Source: Mycolicibacterium brumae (GTDB taxonomy: Bacteria > Actinomycetota > Actinomycetes > Mycobacteriales > Mycobacteriaceae). From it: a DNA stretch of 64,000 nucleotides. Each line of letters begins with the position of its first letter. Position 1 is the stretch's first letter. Shown one piece after another: positions 8,479-18,208 of this stretch. Where the stretch lies: the NCBI RefSeq assembly GCF_025215495.1, contig NZ_CP104302.1:1178001-1242000 (forward strand). The letters run 5' to 3'. A program made the translations under genes and the position numbers. The notes beneath the pieces were generated by a model. It made no database searches and was not told where the DNA came from. It saw nothing but the letters and a program-made list of their open reading frames with translations.

Positions 8479-9986
8479 GCAGCTCGGGCGGCGCTCTGCT
8501 GATCGCCGGCACGACCTCCGACGCCGGCAAGTCCATGGTGGTCGCCGGGCTGTGCCGGCTGCTGGCCCGCCGCGGCGTGAAGGTGGCCCCGTTCAAAGCG
8601 CAGAACATGTCCAACAATTCCGCGGTCACCGTCGACGGCGGGGAGATCGGCCGCGCCCAGGCCATGCAGGCCCGCGCCGCCGGATTGGCGCCGCACACCC
8701 GGTTCAATCCGGTCCTGCTCAAACCGGGCAGTGACCGCCAGAGTCAATTGGTCGTCCGCGGCCGGGTGACCGGGACGGTGCGCGCCGGGGACTACATCGC
8801 CCACCGGGACGCGCTGTCGTCGGTGGTCGCCGAGGAACTGCGGAGTCTGCGCGACGAGTTCGACGCGGTGATCTGTGAGGGCGCGGGCTCGCCGGCCGAG
8901 ATCAACCTGCGGGCCACCGACCTGGCGAATATGGGTCTGGCCCGCGCGCACCACCTGCCGGTGGTGATCGTCGGCGACATCGACCGCGGCGGTCTGCTGG
9001 CGCACCTGTTCGGCACCGTCGCGATCCTGGAGCCGAAAGACCAGGCGCTGATCGCCGGCTTCCTGGTGAACAAGTTCCGCGGCGACCCGCGCCTGCTGGC
9101 GCCCGGGCTGGACCGGCTGGCCGAGCTGACCGGTCGGCCCAGTTACGGGGTGCTGCCGTTTCACGACGGGCTGTGGATGGACACCGAGGACTCGGTGTCG
9201 GTGCTGGCCGGGCACGTCGTCGGGATCCCGACCGCACCGCGCGGCGACCAGTGGCTGCGGGTCGGCGCGATCCGGTTGCCCCGGATCTCGAACTCCACCG
9301 ACATCGAGGCGCTGGCCGCCGAACCGGGGGTGGCGGTGCGCTGGGTCGACGATCCGGCCGGATTGGCCGGGCTGGACCTGGTGGTGATCCCGGGCAGTAA
9401 GGCGAGCGTCGCCGACCTGGACTGGCTGCGCGCCCGCGGCCTGGCTGCCGCGGTGGCCGAGCACGCCAGCGGCGGGGGCGCGGTGCTCGGGATCTGCGGC
9501 GGCTTCCAGATGCTGTGCCGCGGCATCGACGACCCGGTCGAGTCGGGCCGCGGCGCGGTGCCCGGGCTGGGGCTGCTGGACGCCGACATCGTCTTCGCCG
9601 TGGATAAGACGCTGGCCCTGCACACCGGCGCCGCGGCGACCGGCGGGCTGTCCGGCTATGAGATCCATCACGGCCTGCTCGCCCGCAGCGCGGCGGCGGA
9701 CTGGGCCGGGATCGGACTGCGTGACGGCGCGATCCATGGCACGCACTGGCACGGGCTGCTGGACAACGACGATTTCCGCCGCGACTTCCTGACCGCGGTC
9801 GCGGCGAGCACCGGCCGCACCGGCTTCGTCGTCGCCGACGATGTCGACGTGCCCGCCCGGCGGGACGCCCAACTGGACCTGATGGCCGATCTGCTGGCTG
9901 CCCACGCCGACGTCGAGGCATTGCTGGCGCTGCTGCGCGACGGCCCGCCGACCCGGCCAACCGTGGTCGCGGGCCGCATCCGGTGA
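8475..9986 (+). CDS. cobQ: Adenosylcobyric acid synthase CobQ
   Basis: About 503 residues from a TTG start at 8475 that overlaps the mapB stop. The open frame upstream of it lies inside mapB, and the protein aligns from here with a short lead ([19 protein letters not shown]) into the ATP-binding P-loop-like motif. The N-terminal dethiobiotin-synthetase-like domain contains [11 protein letters not shown], a CobQ hallmark. The C-terminal class I glutamine amidotransferase domain has the nucleophile in GICGGFQML and a later GYEIHHG. It amidates four side chains of adenosylcobyrinic acid a,c-diamide. Other cobalamin genes (cobO, cobB, cysG) follow 5 kb downstream. Confidence 0.95.
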   Translation: MSSSGGALLIAGTTSDAGKSMVVAGLCRLLARRGVKVAPFKAQNMSNNSAVTVDGGEIGRAQAMQARAAGLAPHTRFNPVLLKPGSDRQSQLVVRGRVTGTVRAGDYIAHRDALSSVVAEELRSLRDEFDAVICEGAGSPAEINLRATDLANMGLARAHHLPVVIVGDIDRGGLLAHLFGTVAILEPKDQALIAGFLVNKFRGDPRLLAPGLDRLAELTGRPSYGVLPFHDGLWMDTEDSVSVLAGHVVGIPTAPRGDQWLRVGAIRLPRISNSTDIEALAAEPGVAVRWVDDPAGLAGLDLVVIPGSKASVADLDWLRARGLAAAVAEHASGGGAVLGICGGFQMLCRGIDDPVESGRGAVPGLGLLDADIVFAVDKTLALHTGAAATGGLSGYEIHHGLLARSAAADWAGIGLRDGAIHGTHWHGLLDNDDFRRDFLTAVAASTGRTGFVVADDVDVPARRDAQLDLMADLLAAHADVEALLALLRDGPPTRPTVVAGRIR

Positions 9987-10017
9987 GCAGGTGCTTTCCG
10001 CCCGGCGCCGGTAACCT

Positions 10018-10704
10018 GTGGGCGTGAGAGTGCCCCGGCCGACCCGCGTGCGCCGCGCCGCGGTGCTGTTGGCGCTCGTTTCGATGCTGGTCAGCGGCTG
10101 CCACGTCGTCGCGGGCACCCCGACCTGGCCGGGGGCGAAGCTGTCCCAGGTGACGCTGACGGCGGCGGATTTCCCGGATGGGGTGCTGTTCCGCGATATC
10201 GAGGAAGACCCGGGCGCCCCGGATGGCACGGGTGAGGCCCCGACCATGATGACGCGGCCGGAAGGCTGCTCCAACGGGCTGACGAACGTCATCGCGTCCT
10301 CGGCCGAACGCGGTCCGGGCAGCGCCGCCAAGTACGAGGTGATCTACGACGGGGCCCGCATCGTGATGACGGTGCTGTCCTGGCCGCTGGATCTGGAGGC
10401 GCTGCAGGCCACCGCGCAGCGCTGCGAGCACTTCTTCGTGCTGTTCGACAACACCTCGCGCGGGATCCCGATGACCACCACCGCGCTGCCGAGCGAGCAC
10501 GACAATGAGTTGCTCTACCAGCAGACCATGACCCTGGACGCGGTGGACGCGTCGGTGTACATGGGGTTCGCCAATATCGGGCAGATGAGCGTGTTCGGGG
10601 CGGCCTTCCCGCTGGAGGACACCACCGTCGAGGCGCGCGCCGACCTGCCGAACACTTTCCTGGACATCTTCGACCGGCAGACCGAACGGGTCCGGCAACT
10701 GTAG
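10018..10704 (+). CDS. Putative lipoprotein of unknown function
   Basis: 228 residues starting at a GTG (10018, or 10024 six bases on). The N-terminus is basic, then hydrophobic, and ends in the lipobox LVSGC, so it is predicted to be a membrane-anchored lipoprotein. The mature part has a conserved-looking stretch LSQVTLTAADFPDGV and resembles the mycobacterial sensor-domain or DUF5642-like lipoproteins, but I cannot assign it firmly. It is followed by a strong GC hairpin (10722-10745) shared with the convergent metallothionein gene. Confidence 0.7.
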   Translation: MGVRVPRPTRVRRAAVLLALVSMLVSGCHVVAGTPTWPGAKLSQVTLTAADFPDGVLFRDIEEDPGAPDGTGEAPTMMTRPEGCSNGLTNVIASSAERGPGSAAKYEVIYDGARIVMTVLSWPLDLEALQATAQRCEHFFVLFDNTSRGIPMTTTALPSEHDNELLYQQTMTLDAVDASVYMGFANIGQMSVFGAAFPLEDTTVEARADLPNTFLDIFDRQTERVRQL

Positions 10705-10721
10705 GTCCGGCAGAAATGACT

Positions 10722-10745
10722 CCGGCCCCGCACGGGCGGGGCCGG
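10722..10745. terminator. Bidirectional GC-rich hairpin terminator
   Basis: CCGGCCCCGC and GCGGGGCCGG form a perfect 10-bp stem with a 4-base loop. It sits between the convergent lipoprotein gene (ends 10704) and metallothionein gene (ends 10759). There is no long T-tract. Confidence 0.7.
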
Positions 10746-10758
10746 GATGGCTATTCGG

Positions 10759-10863
10759 TCACTTGCCGCAGCCGCAGTCCTTGCTGCCATCGCAGGAGCA
10801 GTTCGCCCCGCACTGACAGTTCTCGCACTTGCAGTTCGGATTGGTGCACGCTTCATTGCTCAT
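10759..10863 (-). CDS. Small cysteine-rich metallothionein
   Basis: A 34-residue protein that begins MSNEACTNPNCKC and ends SKDCGCGK. It has nine cysteines (positions 6, 11, 13, 16, 18, 22, 24, 30, 32), arranged as CxC and CxxC pairs (CKCENCQCGANCSC) with no aromatic or aliphatic core. This is a metallothionein composition, and such proteins bind Cu(I) or Zn(II) in thiolate clusters. It is not closely similar to M. tuberculosis MymT. The gene stands alone on the minus strand, bounded by the hairpin at 10722 and by an AT-rich promoter. No Shine-Dalgarno sequence is visible and a -10 element lies 11 bases before the ATG, which suggests a leaderless or nearly leaderless transcript. Confidence 0.85.
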   Translation of the reverse strand: MSNEACTNPNCKCENCQCGANCSCDGSKDCGCGK

Positions 10864-10880
10864 ATTGCAATATTACTATA
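10862..10880 (-). promoter_or_regulatory. Metallothionein promoter with 12-bp palindrome
   Basis: On the minus strand TATAGT (10880-10875) is a good -10 hexamer. It is followed by the perfect palindrome ATATTGCAATAT (10873-10862), which runs into the start codon (10863-10861). A symmetrical AT-rich site at this position is a plausible operator for a metal sensor of the SmtB/ArsR type, but no sensor gene is adjacent. Confidence 0.45.
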
Positions 10881-10972
10881 AATCCGCGCCCGGCGGAACA
10901 CTCTTCCCGAACTCCGACGCCGCGCGCCGGGCGCTCCGGGTGGACGTGGTGGCGGCCGAAGGTTTGCCACGG

Positions 10973-10978
10973 GATAAT
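10973..10978 (+). promoter_or_regulatory. Probable -10 element for mqo
   Basis: GATAAT, preceded by GG, lies 65 bases before the mqo start and is the only good -10 hexamer in the intergenic region on this strand. No convincing -35 was found. Confidence 0.35.
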
Positions 10979-11043
10979 CTGAGTCCGATCAGTCCCGCCT
11001 CCTCCGGGGTGGGGACGCGCAACCGCGAAGGGCGAGCAGACCG

Positions 11044-12546
11044 GTGGCAGATACCGCAGAGACCAAGACCGATGTCGTACTGATCGGCGCGGGGATCATG
11101 AGCGCGACGCTGGGCGCCTTGCTGCGCCTGGTCGAGCCCGACTGGACCATCACGGTGATCGAGCGCCTCGACGGCGCGGCCGCCGAGAGCAGCGACCCGT
11201 GGAACAACGCCGGCACCGGGCACTCGGCGCTGTGCGAACTGAACTACACCCCGCAACAACCCGACGGCAGCATCGACATCACCAAGGCCATCACGGTCAA
11301 CGAGCAGTTCCAGGTGTCCCGGCAGTTCTGGGCGCATTCGGTGCAGAACAACGTGCTGACCGACGTCCGCAGCTTCCTGAACCCGGTGCCGCACGTGTCC
11401 TTCGTGGCCGGCGCCGACCGGGTCGAGTACCTGCGCAAGCGGCGCGACGCGCTGGCGGCCAACCCGCTGTTCGCCACCACCGAGTTCATCAACGACGCCG
11501 ACGAGTTCGCCCGCCGACTGCCCTATATGGCGACCGGGCGCGACTTCTCCGAGCCGGTCGGGCTGAACTGGACCACCGAGGGCACCGACATCGACTTCGG
11601 TTCGCTGACCAAGCAGTTGCTGAACTTCGGCGTGCGCAGCGGCACCTCGGTGCTATTCGGGCACGAGGTGCGCAATCTGAGCCGCGACGGCGACGGCTGG
11701 TCGGTGAAGGTCCGCAACCGCCGCACCCGCGCGACCCGCACCATCAACAGCCGGTTCGTATTCGTCGGCGCCGGCGGCGACGCGCTGCCGCTGCTGCAGA
11801 AGGCCGGCATCCCGGAGGCCAAGGGCTACGGCGGGTTCCCGGTCGGCGGGCAGTTCCTGCGCGCCTCCAACCCCGCGGTCACCTCGCAGCACCAGGCCAA
11901 GGTGTACGGCTTCCCGCCGCTGGGCGCGCCGCCGATGTCGGCCCCGCACCTGGACACCCGGATCATCAACGGCCAGCCGTGGCTGCTGTTCGGCCCGTTC
12001 GCGGGCTGGTCGCCGAAGTTCCTCAAGCACGGCAAATTCACCGACCTGCCGCTGTCGGTCAAGCCCAACAACCTCGGCTCGATGCTCGGGGTGGGCATGA
12101 CCCAGATGGACCTGACCGCCTACCTGATCCGCCAACTCGCGCTGTCGGAGTCCGCCCGGGTCGACGCACTTCGCGAATTCGCCCCCAGCGCAGTCGATTC
12201 CGACTGGAACCTGATCGTCGCGGGACAGCGCGTGCAGGTCATCAAGCCCAAGGACAGCGGCTTCGGCGGCACCCTGGAATTCGGCACCGCCGTGCTGGCC
12301 TCGAACGACGGCACCATCGCCGGCTTGCTCGGCGCCTCGCCGGGCGCCTCCACCGCGGTGCCGGCCATGCTCGACGTGATGTCGCGCTGCTTCCCCAAGC
12401 ACTACCGCCAGTGGCTGCCCCGGCTGACCGAGATGATCCCGTCGCTGGGCACCAAGCTCTCCGACGAACCGAAGCTGTTCGACGAGGTCTGGAACTGGAC
12501 CCAGCAGACGCTGGGCCTGCAGGCGCCGGCCGTCGAGGGGGCCTGA
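11044..12546 (+). CDS. mqo: Malate:quinone oxidoreductase Mqo
   Basis: 500 residues from the GTG at 11044. A peripheral membrane FAD enzyme that oxidises malate to oxaloacetate and passes electrons to menaquinone. The N-terminal FAD-binding motif is [18 protein letters not shown]. Further Mqo signatures are [18 protein letters not shown] and [12 protein letters not shown], with a late [11 protein letters not shown]. The length matches Rv2852c. The downstream neighbours match the M. tuberculosis order. Confidence 0.96.
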   Translation: MADTAETKTDVVLIGAGIMSATLGALLRLVEPDWTITVIERLDGAAAESSDPWNNAGTGHSALCELNYTPQQPDGSIDITKAITVNEQFQVSRQFWAHSVQNNVLTDVRSFLNPVPHVSFVAGADRVEYLRKRRDALAANPLFATTEFINDADEFARRLPYMATGRDFSEPVGLNWTTEGTDIDFGSLTKQLLNFGVRSGTSVLFGHEVRNLSRDGDGWSVKVRNRRTRATRTINSRFVFVGAGGDALPLLQKAGIPEAKGYGGFPVGGQFLRASNPAVTSQHQAKVYGFPPLGAPPMSAPHLDTRIINGQPWLLFGPFAGWSPKFLKHGKFTDLPLSVKPNNLGSMLGVGMTQMDLTAYLIRQLALSESARVDALREFAPSAVDSDWNLIVAGQRVQVIKPKDSGFGGTLEFGTAVLASNDGTIAGLLGASPGASTAVPAMLDVMSRCFPKHYRQWLPRLTEMIPSLGTKLSDEPKLFDEVWNWTQQTLGLQAPAVEGA

Positions 12547-12555
12547 CCGCCCGGC

Positions 12556-12999
12556 ATGAATCCGACGCTGCGCCGGGCCCGGGCCCAGGACCTCGACGCC
12601 GCCAGCCTCTATGAGCTGCTGAAACTGCGGGTGGAGGTGTTCGTCGTCGAGCAGGCCTGCCCCTATCCCGAACTCGACGGGCGCGACCTGCTGCCCGACA
12701 CCCGGCACTACTGGCTGGAATCGGATGGGGTGATCGCCACGTTGCGGCTGATGGAGGAACACCCCGGCGGCGAGAAGGAGTTCCGGATCGGGCGGGTGTG
12801 CGTGCGCCGGGCCGACCGCGGCGGTGGCCACGCCGGCCGGCTGCTGCGCGCGGCGCTCGCCGAGGTGGGCCCCTATCCGTGCCGCATCAACGCTCAGACC
12901 TACCTGACCGAGCTCTACAGTCGGCACGGATTCGTCTCCGACGGGCCGGAGTTCAGCGAGGACGGCATCCCGCACACCCCGATGGTGCGCAATGGCTGA
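12556..12999 (+). CDS. ElaA-like GNAT acetyltransferase (Rv2851c-like)
   Basis: 147 residues. The N-terminal [20 protein letters not shown] is the conserved opening of the ElaA branch of GNAT proteins. [21 protein letters not shown] is the acetyl-CoA binding segment and [17 protein letters not shown] the last core helix. The substrate is unknown. The stop overlaps the start of the next gene by 8 bases, so the two are coupled. Confidence 0.87.
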   Translation: MNPTLRRARAQDLDAASLYELLKLRVEVFVVEQACPYPELDGRDLLPDTRHYWLESDGVIATLRLMEEHPGGEKEFRIGRVCVRRADRGGGHAGRLLRAALAEVGPYPCRINAQTYLTELYSRHGFVSDGPEFSEDGIPHTPMVRNG

Positions 13000-14884
13000 C
13001 CGCGACGGCGGCGGTGACATCCCGCCATACCCGTTCAGCGCCATCGTCGGACACGACCGGTTGCTGCTGGCACTGCTGCTGTGCGCGATCCGGCCGGAGA
13101 TCGGCGGGGTGCTGATCCGGGGTGAGAAGGGCACCGCGAAATCCACCGCGGTGCGCGGCCTGGGCGCGATCCTGGCCGACGTCGACGGCGGGCGGCTGGT
13201 CGAACTGCCGATCGGCGCCACCGAGGACCGGGTGATCGGCTCGCTGGACCTGCAGAAGGTGCTCGGCAAGGGCGAGCACGCGTTCTCCCCGGGCCTGCTG
13301 GCCACCGCGCACGGCGGCGTGCTCTACGTCGACGAGGTCAACCTGCTGCACGACCACCTGGTCGACATCCTGCTGGACGCCGCCGCGATGGGCCGGGTGC
13401 ACGTCGAACGGGAGGGCGTCTCGCACTCCCACGAGGCCCGGTTCGTGCTGATCGGCACCATGAACCCGGAGGAAGGCGAACTGCGCCCGCAGCTGCTGGA
13501 CCGCTTCGGGTTGACCGTGGAGGTGCGGGCCTCCCGCGACGTCGATGTGCGAACCCAGGTGATCGCCGCCCGGCTGGCCTACGAGGCCGACCCGCGCGGA
13601 TTCGCCGCCCGGCACGCCGACGCCGACGCGGGGCTGGCCGCCCGGATCGCCGACGCCCGGGCCCGGGTTTCTCGGGTCAGCTTGCCGGACAAGGAGTTAC
13701 GCCGCATCGCGGCGCTGTGCGCCAGCTTCGACGTGGACGGGATGCGCGCGGACCTGGTGGTCGCCCGCACCGCCGTCGCGCATGCCGCCTGGCGCGGCGC
13801 CGACGAGGTCGACGCCGCCGACATCCGGGTGGCGGCCGAACTGGCGCTGCCGCATCGTCGTCGCCGCGACCCGTTCGACGATCCCGGCTTGGATCCCGAC
13901 GTCCTGGACCGGGCGCTGGCCGAATCCGATCCCGGGCCCGACGATCCCGGGCCCGACGACGATCCCGATCCGCCCGGCGGCGGCCAACCGGACGCCGATC
14001 CCGGCGCCCCGCAGCGCGACTCGCGGGAGTCCTCGGGCGAGGCCGCGGAATCGCCGGCGTCGGGGCCCGGCGCCCAGGACCGGCCGTCGGCGCAACCCGG
14101 GCCGACCTATCGCACCCGCGCGCTGCGGGTGCCCGGCGTGGGGGAGGGCGCCCCGGGGCGGCGCTCGACGGCGCGCAACCGGACCGGAGCGGTGATCGGC
14201 CCCGCCGAGCCGGGCGACGAAACCGCCTCCGGCATGCACCTTTTCGCCACCCTGCTCAAGGCCGCCGAGCGCGCCGCCGGACCCGGGCCGCTGCGGCCGG
14301 AGGTCGGCGACCTGCGCAGCGCCATCCGGGAGGGCCGGGAGGGCAACCTGGTCATCTTCTGCGTCGACGCGTCCGGCTCGATGGCCGCCCGCGACCGGAT
14401 GGCCGCGGTCGGCGGCGCCGCGCTGTCGTTGCTGCGCGACGCCTACCAACGCCGGGACAAGGTCGCGGTGATCACCTTCCGCGGCGCCCGCGCCGACCTG
14501 CTGCTGCCGCCGACGTCCTCGGCGCACATCGCCGGCCGGCGGCTCGCCCGCTTCGACACCGGCGGCAAAACGCCGCTGGCGCAGGGCCTGCTGGCCGCCC
14601 GCGACCTGGTGGCCAGGGAGAAGGTGCGCGACCGCACCCGGCGCGCCCTGGTGGTGCTGCTGACCGACGGGCGGGCCACCGGCGGCCCGGACCCGCTCGG
14701 GCGGACCCGCGCCGCGGCGGCGATGCTGCGCGCCGAAGGCGCCGCCGCCGTCGTCGTCGACTGCGAGACCGGCTACGTCCGGCTCGGCCTGGCCGCGGAG
14801 CTGGCCGCCGAACTCGACGCCCCGGTGCTGCGGCTGGATCAGCTGCGCGCCGAGACGCTGACCGCCGCGGTCCGCGCAGCCTGA
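12992..14884 (+). CDS. Magnesium/cobalt-chelatase-like AAA+ / VWA protein (Rv2850c-like)
   Basis: 630 residues. The N-terminal AAA+ module (about 1-330) carries Walker A in [14 protein letters not shown], Walker B in [10 protein letters not shown] and sensor [19 protein letters not shown], as in BchI/ChlI. An acidic Pro-rich linker (about 310-370) contains repeated DPGPDD-type segments. The C-terminal VWA domain (about 440-630) has the MIDAS motif [11 protein letters not shown] and a later [10 protein letters not shown]. It is thus a BchI-BchD fusion. Its place directly before cobO, cobB and cysG suggests a role with corrinoid or siroheme metal insertion, although the aerobic cobaltochelatase partner CobN is not in the window. 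Confidence 0.9.
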   Translation: MADRDGGGDIPPYPFSAIVGHDRLLLALLLCAIRPEIGGVLIRGEKGTAKSTAVRGLGAILADVDGGRLVELPIGATEDRVIGSLDLQKVLGKGEHAFSPGLLATAHGGVLYVDEVNLLHDHLVDILLDAAAMGRVHVEREGVSHSHEARFVLIGTMNPEEGELRPQLLDRFGLTVEVRASRDVDVRTQVIAARLAYEADPRGFAARHADADAGLAARIADARARVSRVSLPDKELRRIAALCASFDVDGMRADLVVARTAVAHAAWRGADEVDAADIRVAAELALPHRRRRDPFDDPGLDPDVLDRALAESDPGPDDPGPDDDPDPPGGGQPDADPGAPQRDSRESSGEAAESPASGPGAQDRPSAQPGPTYRTRALRVPGVGEGAPGRRSTARNRTGAVIGPAEPGDETASGMHLFATLLKAAERAAGPGPLRPEVGDLRSAIREGREGNLVIFCVDASGSMAARDRMAAVGGAALSLLRDAYQRRDKVAVITFRGARADLLLPPTSSAHIAGRRLARFDTGGKTPLAQGLLAARDLVAREKVRDRTRRALVVLLTDGRATGGPDPLGRTRAAAAMLRAEGAAAVVVDCETGYVRLGLAAELAAELDAPVLRLDQLRAETLTAAVRAA

Positions 14885-14931
14885 GCAGAAGTCGTCGGAG
14901 TAGAAGTCGTCTGAGTAGAAGGAGCACCGTC

Positions 14932-15546
14932 ATGCCGCAGGGTCAGCCCCTTTCGGTGCCCGACGACGGGCTGAGCACCCGGGCCCGCCGGCGTCAGCCG
15001 GTGCTGGCCGTGCACACCGGGGCCGGGAAAGGCAAATCCACCGCCGCGTTCGGGATGGCGCTGCGGGCCTGGAACGCCGGCCTGCGGGTCGCGGTGTTCC
15101 AGTTCGTCAAGAGCGCCAAATGGAAGGTCGGCGAGGAGTCGGCGTTCGCCGCGCTGGGCCGCGCCCACGACGAGCACGGCGACGGCGGCGCCGTGGAGTG
15201 GCACAAGATGGGGTCGGGCTGGTCGTGGTCCCGCAAACAGGGCGCCGAAGCCGACCACGCCGCGGCGGCCGCCGAGGGCTGGGCCGAGATCTCCCGCCGG
15301 CTGGCCGCCGAGCAGCACGACTTCTACGTCCTCGACGAGTTCACCTACCCGCTGAAGTGGGGCTGGGTCGACATCGACGAGGTGGTGGCGACGCTGACCG
15401 CCCGGCCCGGCAGCCAGCACGTGGTGATCACCGGCCGCGACGCCCCGCCGGCGCTGATCGACGCCGCTGACCTGGTCACCGAGATGGTCAAGGTCAAACA
15501 CCCGATGGACGCCGGCCGCAAAGGTCAGAAGGGCATCGAGTGGTGA
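14932..15546 (+). CDS. cobO: Corrinoid adenosyltransferase CobO
   Basis: 204 residues from the ATG at 14932 with AGAAGGAG upstream. CobO/BtuR family: the P-loop is VHTGAGKGKSTAAFGMALR, followed by VFQFVKSAKWKVGEE and the Walker-B-like FYVLDEFTYPLKWGWVD. It transfers the adenosyl group of ATP to Co(I) of cobyrinic acid a,c-diamide. It is 47 bases downstream of the chelatase-like gene and 16 bases upstream of cobB, in one operon. The leader contains a short 15-base tandem duplication (AGAAGTCGTCKGAGT). Confidence 0.95.
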   Translation: MPQGQPLSVPDDGLSTRARRRQPVLAVHTGAGKGKSTAAFGMALRAWNAGLRVAVFQFVKSAKWKVGEESAFAALGRAHDEHGDGGAVEWHKMGSGWSWSRKQGAEADHAAAAAEGWAEISRRLAAEQHDFYVLDEFTYPLKWGWVDIDEVVATLTARPGSQHVVITGRDAPPALIDAADLVTEMVKVKHPMDAGRKGQKGIEW

Positions 15547-15562
15547 AGAGGGTGAACACCGA

Positions 15563-16939
15563 GTGGTGACGCCCGGCGCGGTGGTCGTGGCCGCGCCGTC
15601 CTCCGGCGCCGGCAAGACCACGGTGGCGACCGGGTTGATGGCCGCGCTGCGCCGCGCGGGGCACTGCGTCGCCGGATTCAAGGTCGGCCCCGACTTCATC
15701 GACCCGGGCTATCACGGGCTGGCCACCGGCCGGCCGGGCCGCAACCTGGACCCGGTGCTGGTCGGGACCGAGTTGATCGCGCCGCTGTACGCCGCCGGGG
15801 CCGCGGGTGCGGACATCGCCGTCGTCGAGGGGGTGATGGGTCTGTTCGACGGCCGCATCCCGGCCGGCGACGCTCCCGGCCCGGCCATCCCGGACGGTTC
15901 CACCGCGCAGGTCGCCGGACTGATCGGCGCCCCGATCGTGCTGGTCGTCGACGCCCGCGGGCAGAGCCAGAGCCTCGCGGCGCTGCTGCACGGCTTCGCC
16001 GGGTTCGACGCGAGCGTCAGCCTGGCCGGGGTGATCCTCAACCAGGTCGGCTCGGCCCGCCACGAACAGGTGCTGCGCCAGGCCTGCGGGAGTGTCGGGC
16101 TGCCGGTGCTCGGCGCGCTGCCGCGCGCCGACGCGCTGTCGGTGCCGTCGCGGCACCTGGGCCTGGTGACCGCCGTCGAGCACGGCGCGGCGGCGTGGGC
16201 CGCCGTCGACGCGATGGCCGAACTGGTCGCCCAGCGCGTCGACCTGCCCGCGGTGGCGGCCATCGCCGCCCGCGCCGCCGGCGCGGTCAGCGCGCCGCCC
16301 TGGTCACCCGCTCAGCACATCGAGCCGGTCGCCGGCGCCCCGGTGGTCGCGGTCGCCGCCGGCGCCGCGTTCAGCTTCGGCTACGCCGAGCACACCGAAC
16401 TGCTGTCCGCCGCCGGCGCGCAGGTCGTCGCGTTCGATCCGCTCACCGACGCGCTGCCGGCCGAGGCCGCGGCGCTGGTGCTGCCCGGCGGCTTCCCCGA
16501 GCAGCACCTCGGCGAGTTGTCGGCCAACGAGGCGCTGCGCGGCCAGATCCGCGGGTTCGCCGGCCCGATCCACGCCGAATGCGCCGGGCTGACCTACCTG
16601 ATGGACGACCTCGACGGCGCCCCGATGTGCGGGGTGCTGGCCGGATCCGCGCGGTTCACCCGGCGGCTCACACTGGGCTACCGCGACGCCGTCGCCGTCG
16701 CCGACTCCTGCCTGCGCCGGGCCGGCGAGCGGGTCGTCGGCCACGAGTTCCACCGCACCGTCGTCGAATTCGCCGGCGAGGTGACACCGGCCTGGAAGTT
16801 CCGCGACGGCGCCGGGACGGTCATCGCCGACGGCGCGGTGCGCGGACCGATGTCCGCGGCCTACTTGCACACCCACCCGGCCGCGAGCCCGGCCGCGGTC
16901 CGCCGCTTCGTCGAGGCGGCCGATACGATTCCCCGGTGA
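15563..16939 (+). CDS. cobB: Cobyrinic acid a,c-diamide synthase CobB
   Basis: 458 residues from the first of two adjacent GTG codons. The N-terminal ATP-binding domain has APSSGAGKTTVATGLMAAL and KVGPDFIDPGYH. The C-terminal glutamine amidotransferase domain has the nucleophile in HAECAGLTYLMDDLDG, followed by GYRDA and HEFHR. It amidates the a and c acetate groups of cobyrinic acid. The stop overlaps the cysG start (GTGA). Confidence 0.96.
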   Translation: MVTPGAVVVAAPSSGAGKTTVATGLMAALRRAGHCVAGFKVGPDFIDPGYHGLATGRPGRNLDPVLVGTELIAPLYAAGAAGADIAVVEGVMGLFDGRIPAGDAPGPAIPDGSTAQVAGLIGAPIVLVVDARGQSQSLAALLHGFAGFDASVSLAGVILNQVGSARHEQVLRQACGSVGLPVLGALPRADALSVPSRHLGLVTAVEHGAAAWAAVDAMAELVAQRVDLPAVAAIAARAAGAVSAPPWSPAQHIEPVAGAPVVAVAAGAAFSFGYAEHTELLSAAGAQVVAFDPLTDALPAEAAALVLPGGFPEQHLGELSANEALRGQIRGFAGPIHAECAGLTYLMDDLDGAPMCGVLAGSARFTRRLTLGYRDAVAVADSCLRRAGERVVGHEFHRTVVEFAGEVTPAWKFRDGAGTVIADGAVRGPMSAAYLHTHPAASPAAVRRFVEAADTIPR

Positions 16940-18186
16940 GCAGCGATAACGCCTACCTGGTCGGATTGCGGCTGGCCGGCAAGAAGGTCGTGGTGGTCGG
17001 CGGCGGCAGCGTCGCGCAGCGCCGGCTCGGCCTGCTGGTCGCCAGCGGCGCCGACGTGCGCGTGGTGGCCCGATCGGCCACCCCCGCGGTGGAGGCGATG
17101 TCCGGTGTCACCGTCACCCTGCGCGACTACCGCGACGGGGATCTGGAGGGCGCCTGGTACGCCATCGCCGCCACCGACGACGCGGACGTCAACGCCGCCG
17201 TCGCGGCAGAGGCCGAGCGCCGGCGGATCTTCTGCGTGCGCTCCGACGTCGCGGTGGACGGATCGGCGGTCACCCCAGCCACCTTCGCCCACGCCGGGCT
17301 GGCGGTCGGCGTGCTGGCCGCCGGTGACCACCGTCGTTCGGCGGGCATCCGCACCGCGATCCGGGAGGCGCTGGCCGGCGGGCTCGTCACAGAACCCGAG
17401 GCCGGGGCCGACGAGAACCTGCGCGGCACGGTGGCGCTGGTCGGCGGCGGGCCCGGGGACCCGGAGCTGATCACCGTCCGCGGCCGGCGGCTGCTGTCGC
17501 GCGCCGACGTGGTGGTCGCCGACCGGCTGGCGCCGCCCGAACTGCTGTCGGAGTTGCCCGCGCACGTGGAGATCATCGACGCGGCCAAGATCCCCTACGG
17601 CCGGGCGATGGCGCAGGAGGCCATCAACGAGGTGCTCGTCGACCGGGCCCGCGCCGGCGCGTTCGTGGTGCGGCTCAAGGGTGGGGACCCGTTCGTGTTC
17701 GCGCGCGGCTATGAGGAGGTCCTGGCCCTGGCCGACGCCGGGATCCCGGTGAGCGTGGTGCCCGGGGTGACGAGCGCCATCGCGGTGCCGGCGCTGGCCG
17801 GGGCGCCGGTCACGCACCGCTCGGTGAATCACGAATTCACCGTCGTCAGCGGGCACTGCGCCCCCGGCGCGGCCGAATCGTTAGTCAATTGGGACGCGCT
17901 CGCGGCCATGACCGGGACCATCGTCCTGCTGATGGGCGTGGAGCGCATCGAGCTGTTCGCCCATGTGCTGATAAAGGGCGGACGACCTGCGCAAACACCG
18001 GTTCTGGTGGTGCAGCAGGGCAGCACTCCGGCGCAGCGCACGGTGCGGTCCTCGCTGGCGGAGGTGGCGGCCGTGGTGCGTGCCGAAGGGGTGCGCCCAC
18101 CTGCGATTATCGTCATCGGCCCAGTTGTGGGCCTTGCCGACGAGATGGGATCAGGGCCACACTCCACAGGCTTAAACTCTTCTTAA
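16936..18186 (+). CDS. cysG: Siroheme synthase CysG (precorrin-2 dehydrogenase + uroporphyrinogen-III methyltransferase)
   Basis: 416 residues from the GTG at 16936, which overlaps the cobB stop; the longer open frame upstream is a shadow of cobB. The N-terminal Met8-like domain (about 1-155) has the Rossmann motif VVVVGGGSVAQRRLGLL. The C-terminal SUMT domain (about 160-410) has VALVGGGPGDPELITVRG, VADRLAPPELL and VRLKGGDPFVFARGYEE. It supplies precorrin-2 and siroheme, linking the corrin genes upstream with sulfite/nitrite reduction. It corresponds to Rv2847c. Confidence 0.95.
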   Translation: MSSDNAYLVGLRLAGKKVVVVGGGSVAQRRLGLLVASGADVRVVARSATPAVEAMSGVTVTLRDYRDGDLEGAWYAIAATDDADVNAAVAAEAERRRIFCVRSDVAVDGSAVTPATFAHAGLAVGVLAAGDHRRSAGIRTAIREALAGGLVTEPEAGADENLRGTVALVGGGPGDPELITVRGRRLLSRADVVVADRLAPPELLSELPAHVEIIDAAKIPYGRAMAQEAINEVLVDRARAGAFVVRLKGGDPFVFARGYEEVLALADAGIPVSVVPGVTSAIAVPALAGAPVTHRSVNHEFTVVSGHCAPGAAESLVNWDALAAMTGTIVLLMGVERIELFAHVLIKGGRPAQTPVLVVQQGSTPAQRTVRSSLAEVAAVVRAEGVRPPAIIVIGPVVGLADEMGSGPHSTGLNSS

Positions 18187-18208
18187 TATTACTGTAGGGT
18201 AGGTCGGC

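Noticed and set aside
10716..10982. 88-codon plus-strand frame opposite the metallothionein
   Set aside because: It is the antisense of the hairpin and the cysteine-rich gene, with no start signal. The minus-strand protein has a clear family composition.
14886..14920. 15-base tandem repeat before cobO as a regulatory element
   Set aside because: Only two full copies, no symmetry and next to a normal ribosome-binding site; most likely slippage.
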